The position numbers and the translations under genes are program-made. From positions 62,001-126,000 of the forward strand of contig CALEZT010000009.1 of NCBI GenBank assembly GCA_937927975.1: 64,000 bases of DNA, given 5' to 3'. Below, in pieces: positions 16,143 through 24,509 of the stretch. The stretch comes from an uncultured Phycisphaerales bacterium (lineage in GTDB: Bacteria; Planctomycetota; Phycisphaerae; Sedimentisphaerales; Anaerobacaceae). Under the pieces are notes generated by a model. The model saw only the letters and a program-made list of their open reading frames with translations, made no database searches and was not told the DNA's origin. Position 1 is the stretch's first letter; the number at the start of each line of letters is the position of its first letter.

Positions 16143-17900
16143 ATGGCAGGAGCACGCAAGAAGCCCAGCAAGAAGGGCGGGAACTTCCAAGGCTACTACA
16201 CTGACCACACCGGCCGGCGGGTGTACTTCACCGGGACGCCGAACCGCACGGAAACGAAGAAGATCGCCCAGCAGCTTGAGGCCAAGCACCGGCAGATTGC
16301 CCTTGGCGTCGAGCCCCCGCCGACGGCGCCGGCCAAGCACCGCAAGAGGCCATTCCTGGAGGTCGTGGACGAGTACGTCGGCTGGGGTCGGACGTTCGGC
16401 CGCAAGGACGGCAAGGGCTGGTCACCGGATTGGGCGAACCGAACCAACGGTTATCTGCGCAAGTGGGCCGAGACCCTGAGCATCGAGACTCTTGCTGACT
16501 TGGATGGCGTTCTGCCGCGCGTCGAGGCGACCCTTCAACAGTTGACCGAACAGGGTTACTCTGGTCGCGGAATCGCGGGCACAGTGAAACCGCTCCGGAC
16601 CTTCTGTAGCTGGTGCATCGGCCACGGATACCTTCGCGAGAATCCGCTGAAGGGCCTTGCTCGCATCGACGAGACACCGCAAAGCGAACGTCGAGCCCTG
16701 ACCATTGACGAAATCCAGAAGCTGTTTTCCGTCGCCCCCGACTGGCGACGGCTGGCCTATGCGGTGGCCCTCACGACGGGGTTGCGTCTGGGCGAGCTTC
16801 GCAAGTTGGACCGAACCGACCTGGAGACTGAGAACAGCCGACTGCGCCTTCGGTGGCGGCAGACCAAGAGCAGGAAGGCCGCCTACTGCTACTTGCCGTC
16901 CGACTTGGTGAAGGCTGTTGCCGCGTTCGCCGATTCCGGCGCCCCAGGCCGGCTCTACCAGAAGACCCACACCCGGCGGGCCTTGCCCGAAACCCCCTTG
17001 TTGTTCATTCCGACCCATTTGTTGCGAATCTTCGACCGCGATTTGGCCAGGGTTGGAATACCGAAGCACACCCACGAAGGCCGGCTGGACATCCACGGTC
17101 TTCGGGTAGCCGCAATCTCTCTTGGCGCGGAGGCAGGGGCGAGCGTGAAAGAGCTACAGACCTTGGCCCGCCACGCGGACCCGAAGTTGACGTTCGGCGT
17201 CTACGCCAAGTCGCGAGACTCTCGCATGGCCGAGCTTGCCGAGCAGATCGGCGGCGCACTTCCGGGCGTGAAAAGTGCAACAGAAGTGCAATCTGGGGGT
17301 GAGCCCGACAACTGGGAAGGTCGTAAGTCCTTGCCAGACATGGCGTTATCGTCTGCGGATAATGAAAAGGGCCTGTGCTGCATTAGCACAGGCCCTGGTG
17401 TTGATGTTCACCGGATGCAGAAGTCGTCTGCCATCCGTGTGGAGGCCACCTGCTCGTCAGTTTCCGCCGGCGGCATCGAGATACCAGTTGTTGATCCACT
17501 CGCTGATCACTTCGCCACGAGGCAGATTGTCCTCGTTGGCGGCTTGGTAGAAGACCCCTATGCGACCGCCGGTGGCGGAATTGCGCACAACAACCGGATC
17601 GGCCAGCGTGCCGTCTGCGTTTTGGGCGAGTACCAGTTCAACGGACCAATCGCCTGCAAGCGTATCCAGATGGAACGGGCGGTCGGTTGCAAAGGCTTGC
17701 AGAGACGGTGTGAGTTCCTGGCCTTGGGCCGTCACGGTAACGGCAGTATTGTCCCCGCCGGCAACGGTCACACCGGGAATATCCATGATTGTCTGCAGGC
17801 CTGCGGAACCATTTGTTCCAGCATTATTGACAACGTAGAATATCCAGTCGCCGGTGTTGATAATGGTATTGCCGGCATCCAGGAATTTCTCGACGATTGA
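16143..17900 (+). CDS. int: Tyrosine recombinase (integrase) with host-derived C-terminal extension
   Basis: ATG 16143 has AGGAGG eight bases upstream. Seen: N-terminal arm-type and SAM-like domains (residues 1-180), then the catalytic domain with R215 (TTGLRLGELR), H318 and R321 (LDIHGLR), H344 (LARHAD) and nucleophile Y354 (GVYAKS). After about residue 376 the frame runs through the 21-bp att core as KGLCCIS (409-415) and then 170 residues into host DNA, antisense to the neighbouring gene, stopping at 17900. Known: such integrases end soon after the Tyr helix or carry a family-specific tail. Inference: the last 170 residues exist only in the integrated state; in the circle the frame joins the 130-codon tail now at the left end. 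Confidence 0.93.
   Translation: MAGARKKPSKKGGNFQGYYTDHTGRRVYFTGTPNRTETKKIAQQLEAKHRQIALGVEPPPTAPAKHRKRPFLEVVDEYVGWGRTFGRKDGKGWSPDWANRTNGYLRKWAETLSIETLADLDGVLPRVEATLQQLTEQGYSGRGIAGTVKPLRTFCSWCIGHGYLRENPLKGLARIDETPQSERRALTIDEIQKLFSVAPDWRRLAYAVALTTGLRLGELRKLDRTDLETENSRLRLRWRQTKSRKAAYCYLPSDLVKAVAAFADSGAPGRLYQKTHTRRALPETPLLFIPTHLLRIFDRDLARVGIPKHTHEGRLDIHGLRVAAISLGAEAGASVKELQTLARHADPKLTFGVYAKSRDSRMAELAEQIGGALPGVKSATEVQSGGEPDNWEGRKSLPDMALSSADNEKGLCCISTGPGVDVHRMQKSSAIRVEATCSSVSAGGIEIPVVDPLADHFATRQIVLVGGLVEDPYATAGGGIAHNNRIGQRAVCVLGEYQFNGPIACKRIQMERAVGCKGLQRRCEFLALGRHGNGSIVPAGNGHTGNIHDCLQACGTICSSIIDNVEYPVAGVDNGIAGIQEFLDD
17367..17387 (+). repeat. attR core of the integrative element
   Basis: 21-bp copy identical to 10825-10845, read KGLCCIS in the integrase frame. 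The host sequence ACAGGCCC to its right completes a perfect terminator palindrome. Confidence 0.85.
17369..17395 (-). terminator. Intrinsic terminator of the exported protein gene; integration target
   Basis: GGGCCTGTGCT and AGCACAGGCCC form a perfect 11-bp stem with loop GCATT. Read leftward it is followed by TTTTCATT, which suits the gene ending at 17457 (about 60 bases away). The element's 21-bp core covers one arm, the loop and the first bases of the other arm. Confidence 0.85.
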
Positions 17901-20471
17901 GTCGTCGGCTTGTGTATTGCCGGGCGCATAAATGGTGTCCGGCAACTGCCCGCAGAGAATCAAGAGGTTGGCCACACCATTGTTTGTGTGGGCGCTCAGC
18001 CAATCGGCCAGTCCATCCTTGTCGCTGGCGTTGAACACGACGACAGGCGCCTGCGCCTTGTCAACGATCTCCTCCATCTCCCGGTTGGCTGCGGTTTGCG
18101 ACCACCAGTTTGCCTGGGCGGAAATCGCTATGCCGATGTTCGAGGTGGGCGGTGTGGGGACCGTGGAGGACAGGTGGATGTCGTCGACATACACGGTACC
18201 GGAACCGGCGCCTTGCACACCGACGGTCAAGGAGGTGACCTTGCTCAGGCTTGCGCTCGTGGCGGCCAAGACGATGTTCCATTTGTGCCAACCAGCGATT
18301 CCGATGTCGGTGGCAGGACCATCATAGGTGACCTTGGTGTTGTTGAGCTTGAGGTACAGAGTTCCGGTGTTGCCTGTCGCCCCGCGGAACCAGAGTGAGA
18401 GGCTCTTGATGCCGTGAGCCGTCCAGTTCTGGGCGTCGTCGAACGTCAACTTGGCCTCGGAGAAGGCAAACTTGCTGTTGTCGTACCGCAGCGGCATGGC
18501 CTGCGACCCACCGCGGACGATCGTCCTTTCGGCGAACGGCGCCTGGTCGTAGCCGACCTGCGAACCGCTGGCCTGATCGGTCAGACCGTCGATCCAGGTG
18601 TGCCAGATCGTGTTCTGCGCGTCGACGTTATCCCCGTAGCTCTCGAAGTCGTCGACGATCACGTATGCTTCGGTCGTGAAGTTCCAGACGTCGCCTGGGT
18701 ATTCGCTCCCATCACCGATTTCATCGACCTTCCAGAAATACTGGGTTCCGAGGGCCAGGTCGGCCGGCGTGTACCTGTGCTCGGTCACCGTCTGGGCGCC
18801 GGCGCCTGCGGCCACCGCAGCGCTATCGGTGCCGATGGCGACCTTGTGCGAGGTCGTTTTTCGTCCGGGTCGCCAGGACAGGTCGGTCGCGACGCTGACG
18901 TCCGTGGCGCCGACCGCCGGCTGAGGCCGGAAGGCCTGCACCGGGATGTAGAAGAACCGCACCTCGCTCAGGCTGATCTGCGGCGCGACGCCACCCCAGT
19001 TGCTGTTGATCGTCAGCTTGACGAACTTGGCGATGACGCCGCCGAAGCCGACGGTCGTATTGGCCGTATAGGTGGCGGCTCCGGTACCCTGGGCGAATTC
19101 CGGCACGCCTTCCAGGGTCGTCCACGTTGCGCCGTCGACAGAGTATTCGACGGTGACGTCTTTGGCGCCGAAGCCCACGAACGCCTCGACGATCTGGTTG
19201 GCGTTCCAGACCCACATCTTGTCGAGAGTGTAGGTCTTGTCGAACTCGTACTGGATCCAGTGGGGCCCGACGGGGCCGCTCATCCACATGTCCGCCAACA
19301 GAAGCGAATGCTCGTCGGCGGCGTTGAGACCGGAGCCGTTGATGGTGTTCTGCGGCACGTAGCTCTGCTGGAAACTGGAGGCTGTCGCCGCGATCGGGGT
19401 CACCGGATAGGACAACGGCTCGACCGTGAAACTCCAGACCGATCCCTTGAAGATCGTGTTGTCGGGGGCGCCGTTGACCTCGTCGACGCGCCAAAAATAG
19501 GTCTGGCCGAATTCGAGACCCGCGGGGGTGAACTCGGTGTCCGTCTGAGCCTGGGCGGCCAAGACGTCCATCGGATTGCTCCGCGAAGCGGCGTTGACGT
19601 CTTCGAACGCGGTCCCGAAGTACACGTCGCGGGCGACCGCGGTCTTGCTCGGCTTCCAACTCAGCGCCGCATCGACCGGGACATCCGTGGCCTGGTCCTC
19701 GGGAGACGGATTGGCGGCCGTCGTGCCGGCGGCGACGAGCGGCAGATACCAGTTGTTGATCCATTCACTAATCACTTCGCCACGGACATCCGTAAATCGA
19801 TCGGCCACCTGGAAGAAGGCGCCGACGCGGCCGCCCGTAACGGAATTGCGCAGAATCCCGGGCATGATCTGGGTGCCATCAGGATTCTGAGCAAGAACCA
19901 GTTCGACACGCCAGTCCGTGCCGACGAATTGGGCAGGAAACCAGGGGCGATTGCTGGGCGCCGCCGGTAACGACGGAGTATACAACCGGCCGTCAGCGGT
20001 GGGAGCGAAGATCGTGGCGAGAGAGTCATCCCCCCACATCCCGGCGGCGGGAACGTCCATCATGTTCTGCAATCCGCCGGCATCGTTGTTGGCCGTGGTT
20101 CCCACGTAGAAGATGTAGTCGCCGGTGTTGATGATGGTGTTCCCGTCGTCCAAGAACAGCTCGGCCAACGATCCGTTGGGCTGCGCGTTGCCTGATCGAT
20201 AGATCGTCTCCGGGAAGTTGCCGCACAGGATCAGAAGGTCCGGGGCGCCGTCGCCGGTATGGGCGATGACCCAACTGGCGAGGGCGTCCAGCGCCGTCAC
20301 AGGGAACAGTTCAACGGACGCGCCCTTCACGTTGTTCACGATTTCCTGCATTTCCTGGTCCGCCGCCGCCTGTCCCCACCAGCCTGCTTTGGTGGAGATC
20401 GCGATGTCGATGGCCATCGTGCTGGTACTGAACGCCAGCAGGATGGCGAGAGACAATATGACCTTCTTCAT
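17457..20471 (-). CDS. Large exported modular protein with duplicated terminal domains, Fn3-like and discoidin-like modules
   Basis: 1004 residues from ATG 20471 (AGGAGG eight bases upstream), signal peptide KKVILSLAILLAFSTSTMA. Seen: an N-terminal domain (IAISTKAGWWGQAAADQEM ... LLILCGNFPETIY ... GNTIINTGDYIFYV ... GEVISEWINNWYL) that recurs at the C-terminus (IAISAQANWWSQTAANREM ... GNTIINTGDWIFYV ... same ending). Between them: Fn3-like repeats (ATDVPVDAALSWKPSKTA, ATDVSVATDLSWRPGRKT), an F5/8-type discoidin-like module (IQYEFDKTYTLDKMWVWNANQ), and a module opening VIVDDFESYGD. The terminal domains look like a class-I amidotransferase/ThuA-like fold. Role unknown; probably cell-surface. 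The element inserted in its terminator. Confidence 0.85.
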   Translation of the reverse strand: MKKVILSLAILLAFSTSTMAIDIAISTKAGWWGQAAADQEMQEIVNNVKGASVELFPVTALDALASWVIAHTGDGAPDLLILCGNFPETIYRSGNAQPNGSLAELFLDDGNTIINTGDYIFYVGTTANNDAGGLQNMMDVPAAGMWGDDSLATIFAPTADGRLYTPSLPAAPSNRPWFPAQFVGTDWRVELVLAQNPDGTQIMPGILRNSVTGGRVGAFFQVADRFTDVRGEVISEWINNWYLPLVAAGTTAANPSPEDQATDVPVDAALSWKPSKTAVARDVYFGTAFEDVNAASRSNPMDVLAAQAQTDTEFTPAGLEFGQTYFWRVDEVNGAPDNTIFKGSVWSFTVEPLSYPVTPIAATASSFQQSYVPQNTINGSGLNAADEHSLLLADMWMSGPVGPHWIQYEFDKTYTLDKMWVWNANQIVEAFVGFGAKDVTVEYSVDGATWTTLEGVPEFAQGTGAATYTANTTVGFGGVIAKFVKLTINSNWGGVAPQISLSEVRFFYIPVQAFRPQPAVGATDVSVATDLSWRPGRKTTSHKVAIGTDSAAVAAGAGAQTVTEHRYTPADLALGTQYFWKVDEIGDGSEYPGDVWNFTTEAYVIVDDFESYGDNVDAQNTIWHTWIDGLTDQASGSQVGYDQAPFAERTIVRGGSQAMPLRYDNSKFAFSEAKLTFDDAQNWTAHGIKSLSLWFRGATGNTGTLYLKLNNTKVTYDGPATDIGIAGWHKWNIVLAATSASLSKVTSLTVGVQGAGSGTVYVDDIHLSSTVPTPPTSNIGIAISAQANWWSQTAANREMEEIVDKAQAPVVVFNASDKDGLADWLSAHTNNGVANLLILCGQLPDTIYAPGNTQADDSIVEKFLDAGNTIINTGDWIFYVVNNAGTNGSAGLQTIMDIPGVTVAGGDNTAVTVTAQGQELTPSLQAFATDRPFHLDTLAGDWSVELVLAQNADGTLADPVVVRNSATGGRIGVFYQAANEDNLPRGEVISEWINNWYLDAAGGN

Positions 20472-21054
20472 CTTCATGTCCTCCTTTGCACATGCCAACT
20501 TCAGACAGAGGGAACGCTGTCCGACCACAAGTCAGAGTGCGTCGATCCCTCCGCACAATGGGCCCGCTTGGGAGCCCTCGCCCTTCGCCGTACGCCGGCC
20601 GCTGGGGGTGCGCAGGCCGACGCTTTCTCGCCCGGTTTGAATGGGGAAGTGCCCTCACACCGATTCATGTCGATGGACTTGCCGGACACCTCCTTTCCGA
20701 CAGCGTGGACTTTGGGCCGCCTGGAATAGAAAAATTGCCCAAGCTTTATGGAAATGCAGCCACCGTCCCGCAACCACCCTGTGCCCTGACTGCCTCACGC
20801 CAGGCTCCTGAATGGACCGGTACTCCTGTTTCCTGCCGCCGGGATAAACCCGTTCTTTCGCGACATCCGGGCCCCCCCGGCGGTCCATGTTACACAGCAC
20901 TCATGATTATAACAGAGGCCCATCATGGGTACAAGATCGCCGTTCGAAAATTGGCGAAAAAACGGGAAGACACGCAGGAAGCCACTTCGCACTTGGCATA
21001 CCCCGCCCAGTCATCCCAAGATCGCTCCCATGACGAGAACCGCCTTTCGATCGG
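20472..21054. other. Intergenic, no gene seen
   Basis: 583 bases upstream of the leftward exported protein and downstream of mltA. It should hold the promoter and leader of the former; I see no confident -10/-35, terminator or known riboswitch. A run of seven C lies near 20871-20877. Confidence 0.6.
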
Positions 21055-22293
21055 TTAGTTGACGCCCGTTCGCTCAGGATTCGTGGGTGTCAGAGACTCC
21101 GTCGCAGCAACCTGTGGCTTGGCGAACAGGTAGTAGAGCCGCCCTTCCTGATACGTCTGGCCGGCGAGTTGTCCCGCCTCGTCGCCCTCGCCCATGTAGA
21201 TGTCGCAGCGGCCTGGGGCGCGGATGGCCCCGCCGGTGTCCTGGTCGAGGACGAAGCCGTCGAAGGTTTGAATGGACATCCGGCCGTCCTGCACCTGCGG
21301 CAGTGTCGTCGAGAGGAACGCCAGGCAGCCGCGAGGAAAGATGCTCTTGTCGGTGGCGATCGTCCGCCACGGAATCACCGGCTCGTTGAGGCTGCCTCGC
21401 GGCGTGCCCTCGCTGCTCTGGAAGAACACGAAACGCGGATTCGAACGGACGTAGACGTCCACATCCTCGGGATGGGCCTTGAAATACTCGATCATGGTCG
21501 CCAGGCTGATGTGATCCGAGGCGATCTTGCCGTCGGCGACGAGCTTGGCCGCGACGCTGACGTAGTCATGACCGTTGTTGGCGGAGTAGCCGACCGTGAC
21601 GATCCGCCCATCGGACAGTCGGATCTTGGCGGAGCCTTGCACGTGGGCGATGTAGACCTCGAACGGGTCGCTCAACCAGATGAGTTCCTGCCCCTTGAGC
21701 ATGCCGGAGACCTCGATCTCCGCCCGGCTCGGATAGGGAGCGAGCTTGCCGTCGGCCCAGCGGCGACCGAGCGTTTGGCCGTCGGCGTTCTTGACCAGAT
21801 CCTGCGGCGCCTTGTACAGCGGATAGCGGAACGCATCGGTCTGCTCATAGGAGCCGTTGAAGATCGGGGTGTAGTACCCGGTGAACAGGACCGTGCCCAG
21901 ATCGTCGCAGCCGACGGATTCATAGACGTCGTAGTCGACCGCGATCAGGGCGTTGACTTCGTCGGCGCGGGCCCCCGAATCGAGAAGGGTCAGAAACGTC
22001 TGGAGACTGGCCACCGCCTGGGCGTGGGTGATCTGCCCATAGGGATAGTACTGCCTGCTCGACGCCTTGGATAAGTAGTTGAGACTGTTGCGGATCGCGG
22101 CCTTGAGGGTGTCCAGATCCCGCCAACCGCCTGTGAAATCCGGGTACTTGCTCTTATCTTCGATCTTGCGGAGAGCCAACTGGCCCGGCGGAAGCGGTCG
22201 GTCGTACTGCGGCCTGGTCGCCACGCGTTTGGCCTGACAGCCCGTCAGGAGAACCCCCAACGCCAGCACCCCCAGCAACATCATCTTCTTCAT
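21055..22293 (-). CDS. mltA: MltA lytic murein transglycosylase, lipoprotein
   Basis: 412 residues from ATG 22293 (AAAGG six bases upstream; another ATG precedes it at 22296). Seen: a lipoprotein signal with lipobox LLTGC, the MltA domain (GTVLFTGYYTPIFNGSYEQTDAFRYPLY, IYIAHVQGSAKIRLSDG, VGYSANNGHDYVSVAAKLVADG), NPRFVFFQSSEGTPRGS and the C-terminal 3D domain FDGFVLDQDTGGAIRAPGRCDIYMG with the conserved Asp residues. Known: MltA cleaves the MurNAc-GlcNAc bond forming anhydro-MurNAc, anchored in the outer membrane. Stand-alone gene. Confidence 0.95.
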   Translation of the reverse strand: MKKMMLLGVLALGVLLTGCQAKRVATRPQYDRPLPPGQLALRKIEDKSKYPDFTGGWRDLDTLKAAIRNSLNYLSKASSRQYYPYGQITHAQAVASLQTFLTLLDSGARADEVNALIAVDYDVYESVGCDDLGTVLFTGYYTPIFNGSYEQTDAFRYPLYKAPQDLVKNADGQTLGRRWADGKLAPYPSRAEIEVSGMLKGQELIWLSDPFEVYIAHVQGSAKIRLSDGRIVTVGYSANNGHDYVSVAAKLVADGKIASDHISLATMIEYFKAHPEDVDVYVRSNPRFVFFQSSEGTPRGSLNEPVIPWRTIATDKSIFPRGCLAFLSTTLPQVQDGRMSIQTFDGFVLDQDTGGAIRAPGRCDIYMGEGDEAGQLAGQTYQEGRLYYLFAKPQVAATESLTPTNPERTGVN

Positions 22294-22459
22294 CATCGGC
22301 CTTTCGATCCATCGAAACGTGGTTCTGCGGCACCCGTGCGGGTCTCCATGCATCGTCCCATATTAAGCAATCGCCCAAGGAAAAAGTAAAGAGCCGTTTG
22401 AGTCCGGGACGGGATTTGCCGATGTTCAAACGGAATCCGTTCGATGTCGGGGGCCTGAT

Positions 22460-22936
22460 ATGCAGAAAGAAAGACTGTTTGCGCGAATCGGCGAGCTGAC
22501 CGTCCGCTACGCCACCCTGGAGCACCAGCTCCAGTCGCTGCTGGACCTTCTGCTGGCCCAGGACAACCAGTTGATCGGGCCCTTTCTGATCCACGAGTTG
22601 AACCTCGCGGTCCTGCTGCGAAAGATCAAGCACGTCGGACGTTATCGCCTGCAAAACAACGCGCGGCTTCTGGCGGACCTTGAGCAGGCCCTCAAACGCA
22701 TCGAAGCCATCCGCGACCTGCGGAACCTTCTCATGCACGGCAACTGGCAGATCAACGAAAACTGCCCGACCTGTCCCGTCAAGGTTCGGGACTTCAAAAT
22801 GAAATTCGAGGGCGGCCAGTGGCAGGAGACCACCGAGACGACGTTCAACGAGAGGAAACTCGACCAGTTGGTCGCCCGGCTCCAAGGCATGAGCAACGAC
22901 GTCCAACGCGTCATGCAAGGAATCCAGCGACCCTGA
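22460..22936 (+). CDS. Hypothetical helical protein with HEPN-like R-x4-H motif (158 aa)
   Basis: Not a recognised family. Seen: long helices (RIGELTVRYATLEHQLQSLLDLLLAQ, LLADLEQALKRIEAIRDLRNLLMHGNW) with R88...H93 (RNLLMH), the R-x4-6-H pattern of HEPN-type domains. A short strand region with CPTC follows, then a C-terminal helix (ERKLDQLVARLQGMSNDVQRVM). Cytosolic, no signal peptide. Known: HEPN proteins are often RNases or toxins, but many are not. No partner antitoxin is adjacent: mltA lies on one side, an exported protein on the other. It may simply be a helical scaffold. Confidence 0.7.
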   Translation: MQKERLFARIGELTVRYATLEHQLQSLLDLLLAQDNQLIGPFLIHELNLAVLLRKIKHVGRYRLQNNARLLADLEQALKRIEAIRDLRNLLMHGNWQINENCPTCPVKVRDFKMKFEGGQWQETTETTFNERKLDQLVARLQGMSNDVQRVMQGIQRP

Positions 22937-23016
22937 CCCGCCCTTGCCGCGACAGGAATGGGAACAGGGGCCGCGAACGACATACGGCCCACTGAACCAA
23001 CCCCGTCCGGAACGAT

Positions 23017-23757
23017 CTACAAGCTTCGATTGCGCCGCAGCCATCCCGCCAGCGGCAGCCCCACTACGCTCAGCAGCAGCGCGGCGGGAGCGGGAATCTG
23101 AACCATCACGACGGAATCCGGGACCAGAACGTGACTGAGGATGCTCCCACTCGACGGCGGGTCCAGCGGATCGCTCTCAGGCGTCTTGAACAGGCCGTAA
23201 TTGTACAGAGCACAGAAGTCTCCGTCGACCACGTAACTTCGGGCGTAGAAGTCGCCCCAGACCGGGGCCCGGTCCGTATCGAAGCTGATCGTCAGGACCT
23301 TGGGGTCGATGTCCACCGTGGCCAGTCGAATGCCGTACAGATTCCGAGGCAGATTCGGATTGTCCGCGGGATTGTGAAGGCCGACATCGATGCTCTGGAC
23401 CCAATGCTCGGGCGAACTCGTCAGGGAGTACAGGTTCGCGATCGTAAACGCGGGACCCGACGATCCGTTCGAGGCTTCGATGATGATGCATTGGATATCC
23501 GCCGCCAGCCCCCCTTTGTCCGGGACCCGAAGCGTGTACTCGTAGCGCCACATGCCCGGCGTCGTGATGTTGTCCACCTTCCAGCTCAGACTGGTCTCGG
23601 TCGACAACCAGTTGAACCCGGTGACGAACAAGACTCCGTCGCCGCCGCCGCCGGTGGCGGCCAGCTTGCCAACGTAGGACACAGGAGCCGCCTGGAGCGA
23701 ACCCGCGCAGACCGCTCCCAATACCGAAAGAACCCACAAAATCCTTTTCATGCTCAT
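23017..23757 (-). CDS. Exported protein with PEP-CTERM-like C-terminal sorting tail
   Basis: 246 residues, ATG 23757 with AGGAG seven bases upstream. Signal peptide MKRILWVLSVLGAVCAGSLQA. The body is beta-rich (YVGKLAATGGGGDGVLFVTGFNWLS, WRYEYTLRVPDKGG). The C-terminus VQIPAPAALLLSVVGLPLAGWLRRNRS is a Pro-containing motif, a hydrophobic helix and basic residues, as in PEP-CTERM substrates. Known: such tails are recognised by exosortase and link the protein to extracellular polysaccharide export. Function of the body unknown. Confidence 0.85.
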   Translation of the reverse strand: MSMKRILWVLSVLGAVCAGSLQAAPVSYVGKLAATGGGGDGVLFVTGFNWLSTETSLSWKVDNITTPGMWRYEYTLRVPDKGGLAADIQCIIIEASNGSSGPAFTIANLYSLTSSPEHWVQSIDVGLHNPADNPNLPRNLYGIRLATVDIDPKVLTISFDTDRAPVWGDFYARSYVVDGDFCALYNYGLFKTPESDPLDPPSSGSILSHVLVPDSVVMVQIPAPAALLLSVVGLPLAGWLRRNRSL

Positions 23758-24509
23758 TCCTCATCTCCTTTGGGTCTCTTCACGTTCGACGGCGTTCCCC
23801 AGATTCGGCCTGTCCGTCCTCGCGCGCCGCGATGATCTTCTACGACCGAATCGCTCTGTCCTTCGTTCGTAGAGATCGGCGCGCCGATGCGAGACATCCA
23901 GGCGAGCGCACCACAATGCACTCGAACCACTGAAAAGGGAACCTCTCCGCCGTCGTCATGAAGCGGCGACCGATTCCATCAACTCGCCGAAACACAGCCG
24001 AAAACGCTTCTCTTCATCACCCTATGATCATTGGCATGACGTCGTTTGCCTCCTTGCTCCCCCCTCCTTTCCTCAATGATCGCGGGCCCGCCGGGGCCCA
24101 TCAACGAGTTTGTCACCAGGACGCGGCGCGATGGAAACAGGGAAGAAGGTGCTTCGATAGGTGTGGATCGCTTCTGGACTCCATCACTCCCGGTTTGTCG
24201 CTTTCCGTAGGCGTCCTCCATTCATCGCCACAGCGGCACTCCATTGCGGCCCGGAATCGTGATGCCTCGCAGTTTCGCAGTTCTGTCCTCGAACTGCGAC
24301 CCTGCAAACCGAGCCCGACATTGTCCTTGTTTCTATCCTTGTCACCCACACTCTGTCAAGAATAATTCCATGGAAAAAACCGATACGGCTATGCCAATAC
24401 TCTTTCGGCAGTCCGTGCGAGAGGCGGACGCTTGCTCCCGAGCCGGACAACCTTCATAATGGCGGGCACTTGTGAACGGATCCATCCGCGCCTGTGCAAG
24501 GGATGCAGC
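23758..24509. other. Intergenic, no convincing gene
   Basis: 752 bases. A possible 135-codon rightward frame at 23958-24365 has no start signal and no protein-like pattern, so I do not call it. A 14-bp palindrome ATCGGCGCGCCGAT lies at 23875-23888. No terminator or RNA gene recognised. Confidence 0.55.

Larger units (their letters stand above)
10825..17387 (+). mobile_element. Integrative element (6.56 kb) inserted in a transcription terminator
   Basis: Seen: a perfect 21-bp direct repeat, beginning AAGGGCCTGTG and ending GCATTAGC, lies at 10825-10845 and 17367-17387. At the right end it forms one arm and the loop of the terminator hairpin of the leftward gene that ends at 17457. Everything between the repeats is rightward. 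The cargo is a tyrosine recombinase, RHH and excisionase-like regulators, a replication-initiator-like protein and small ORFs. No structural phage or conjugation genes were recognised. Inference: a site-specific integrative element, possibly a phage satellite or a circular replicating element, whose integrase targets terminator palindromes. Removing it restores a continuous hairpin between the beta-helix gene and the exported protein gene. Confidence 0.85.

Noticed and set aside
20480..20780. Possible riboswitch or leader peptide ahead of the 17457-20471 gene
   Set aside because: A frame opening with AAAGGAGG and MNRCEGTSPF exists, but I could not match the leader to any riboswitch consensus.
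23958..24365. A possible 135-residue gene in the 752-base gap
   Set aside because: No ribosome binding site, low-complexity end (LSLFLSLSP) and no recognisable pattern.
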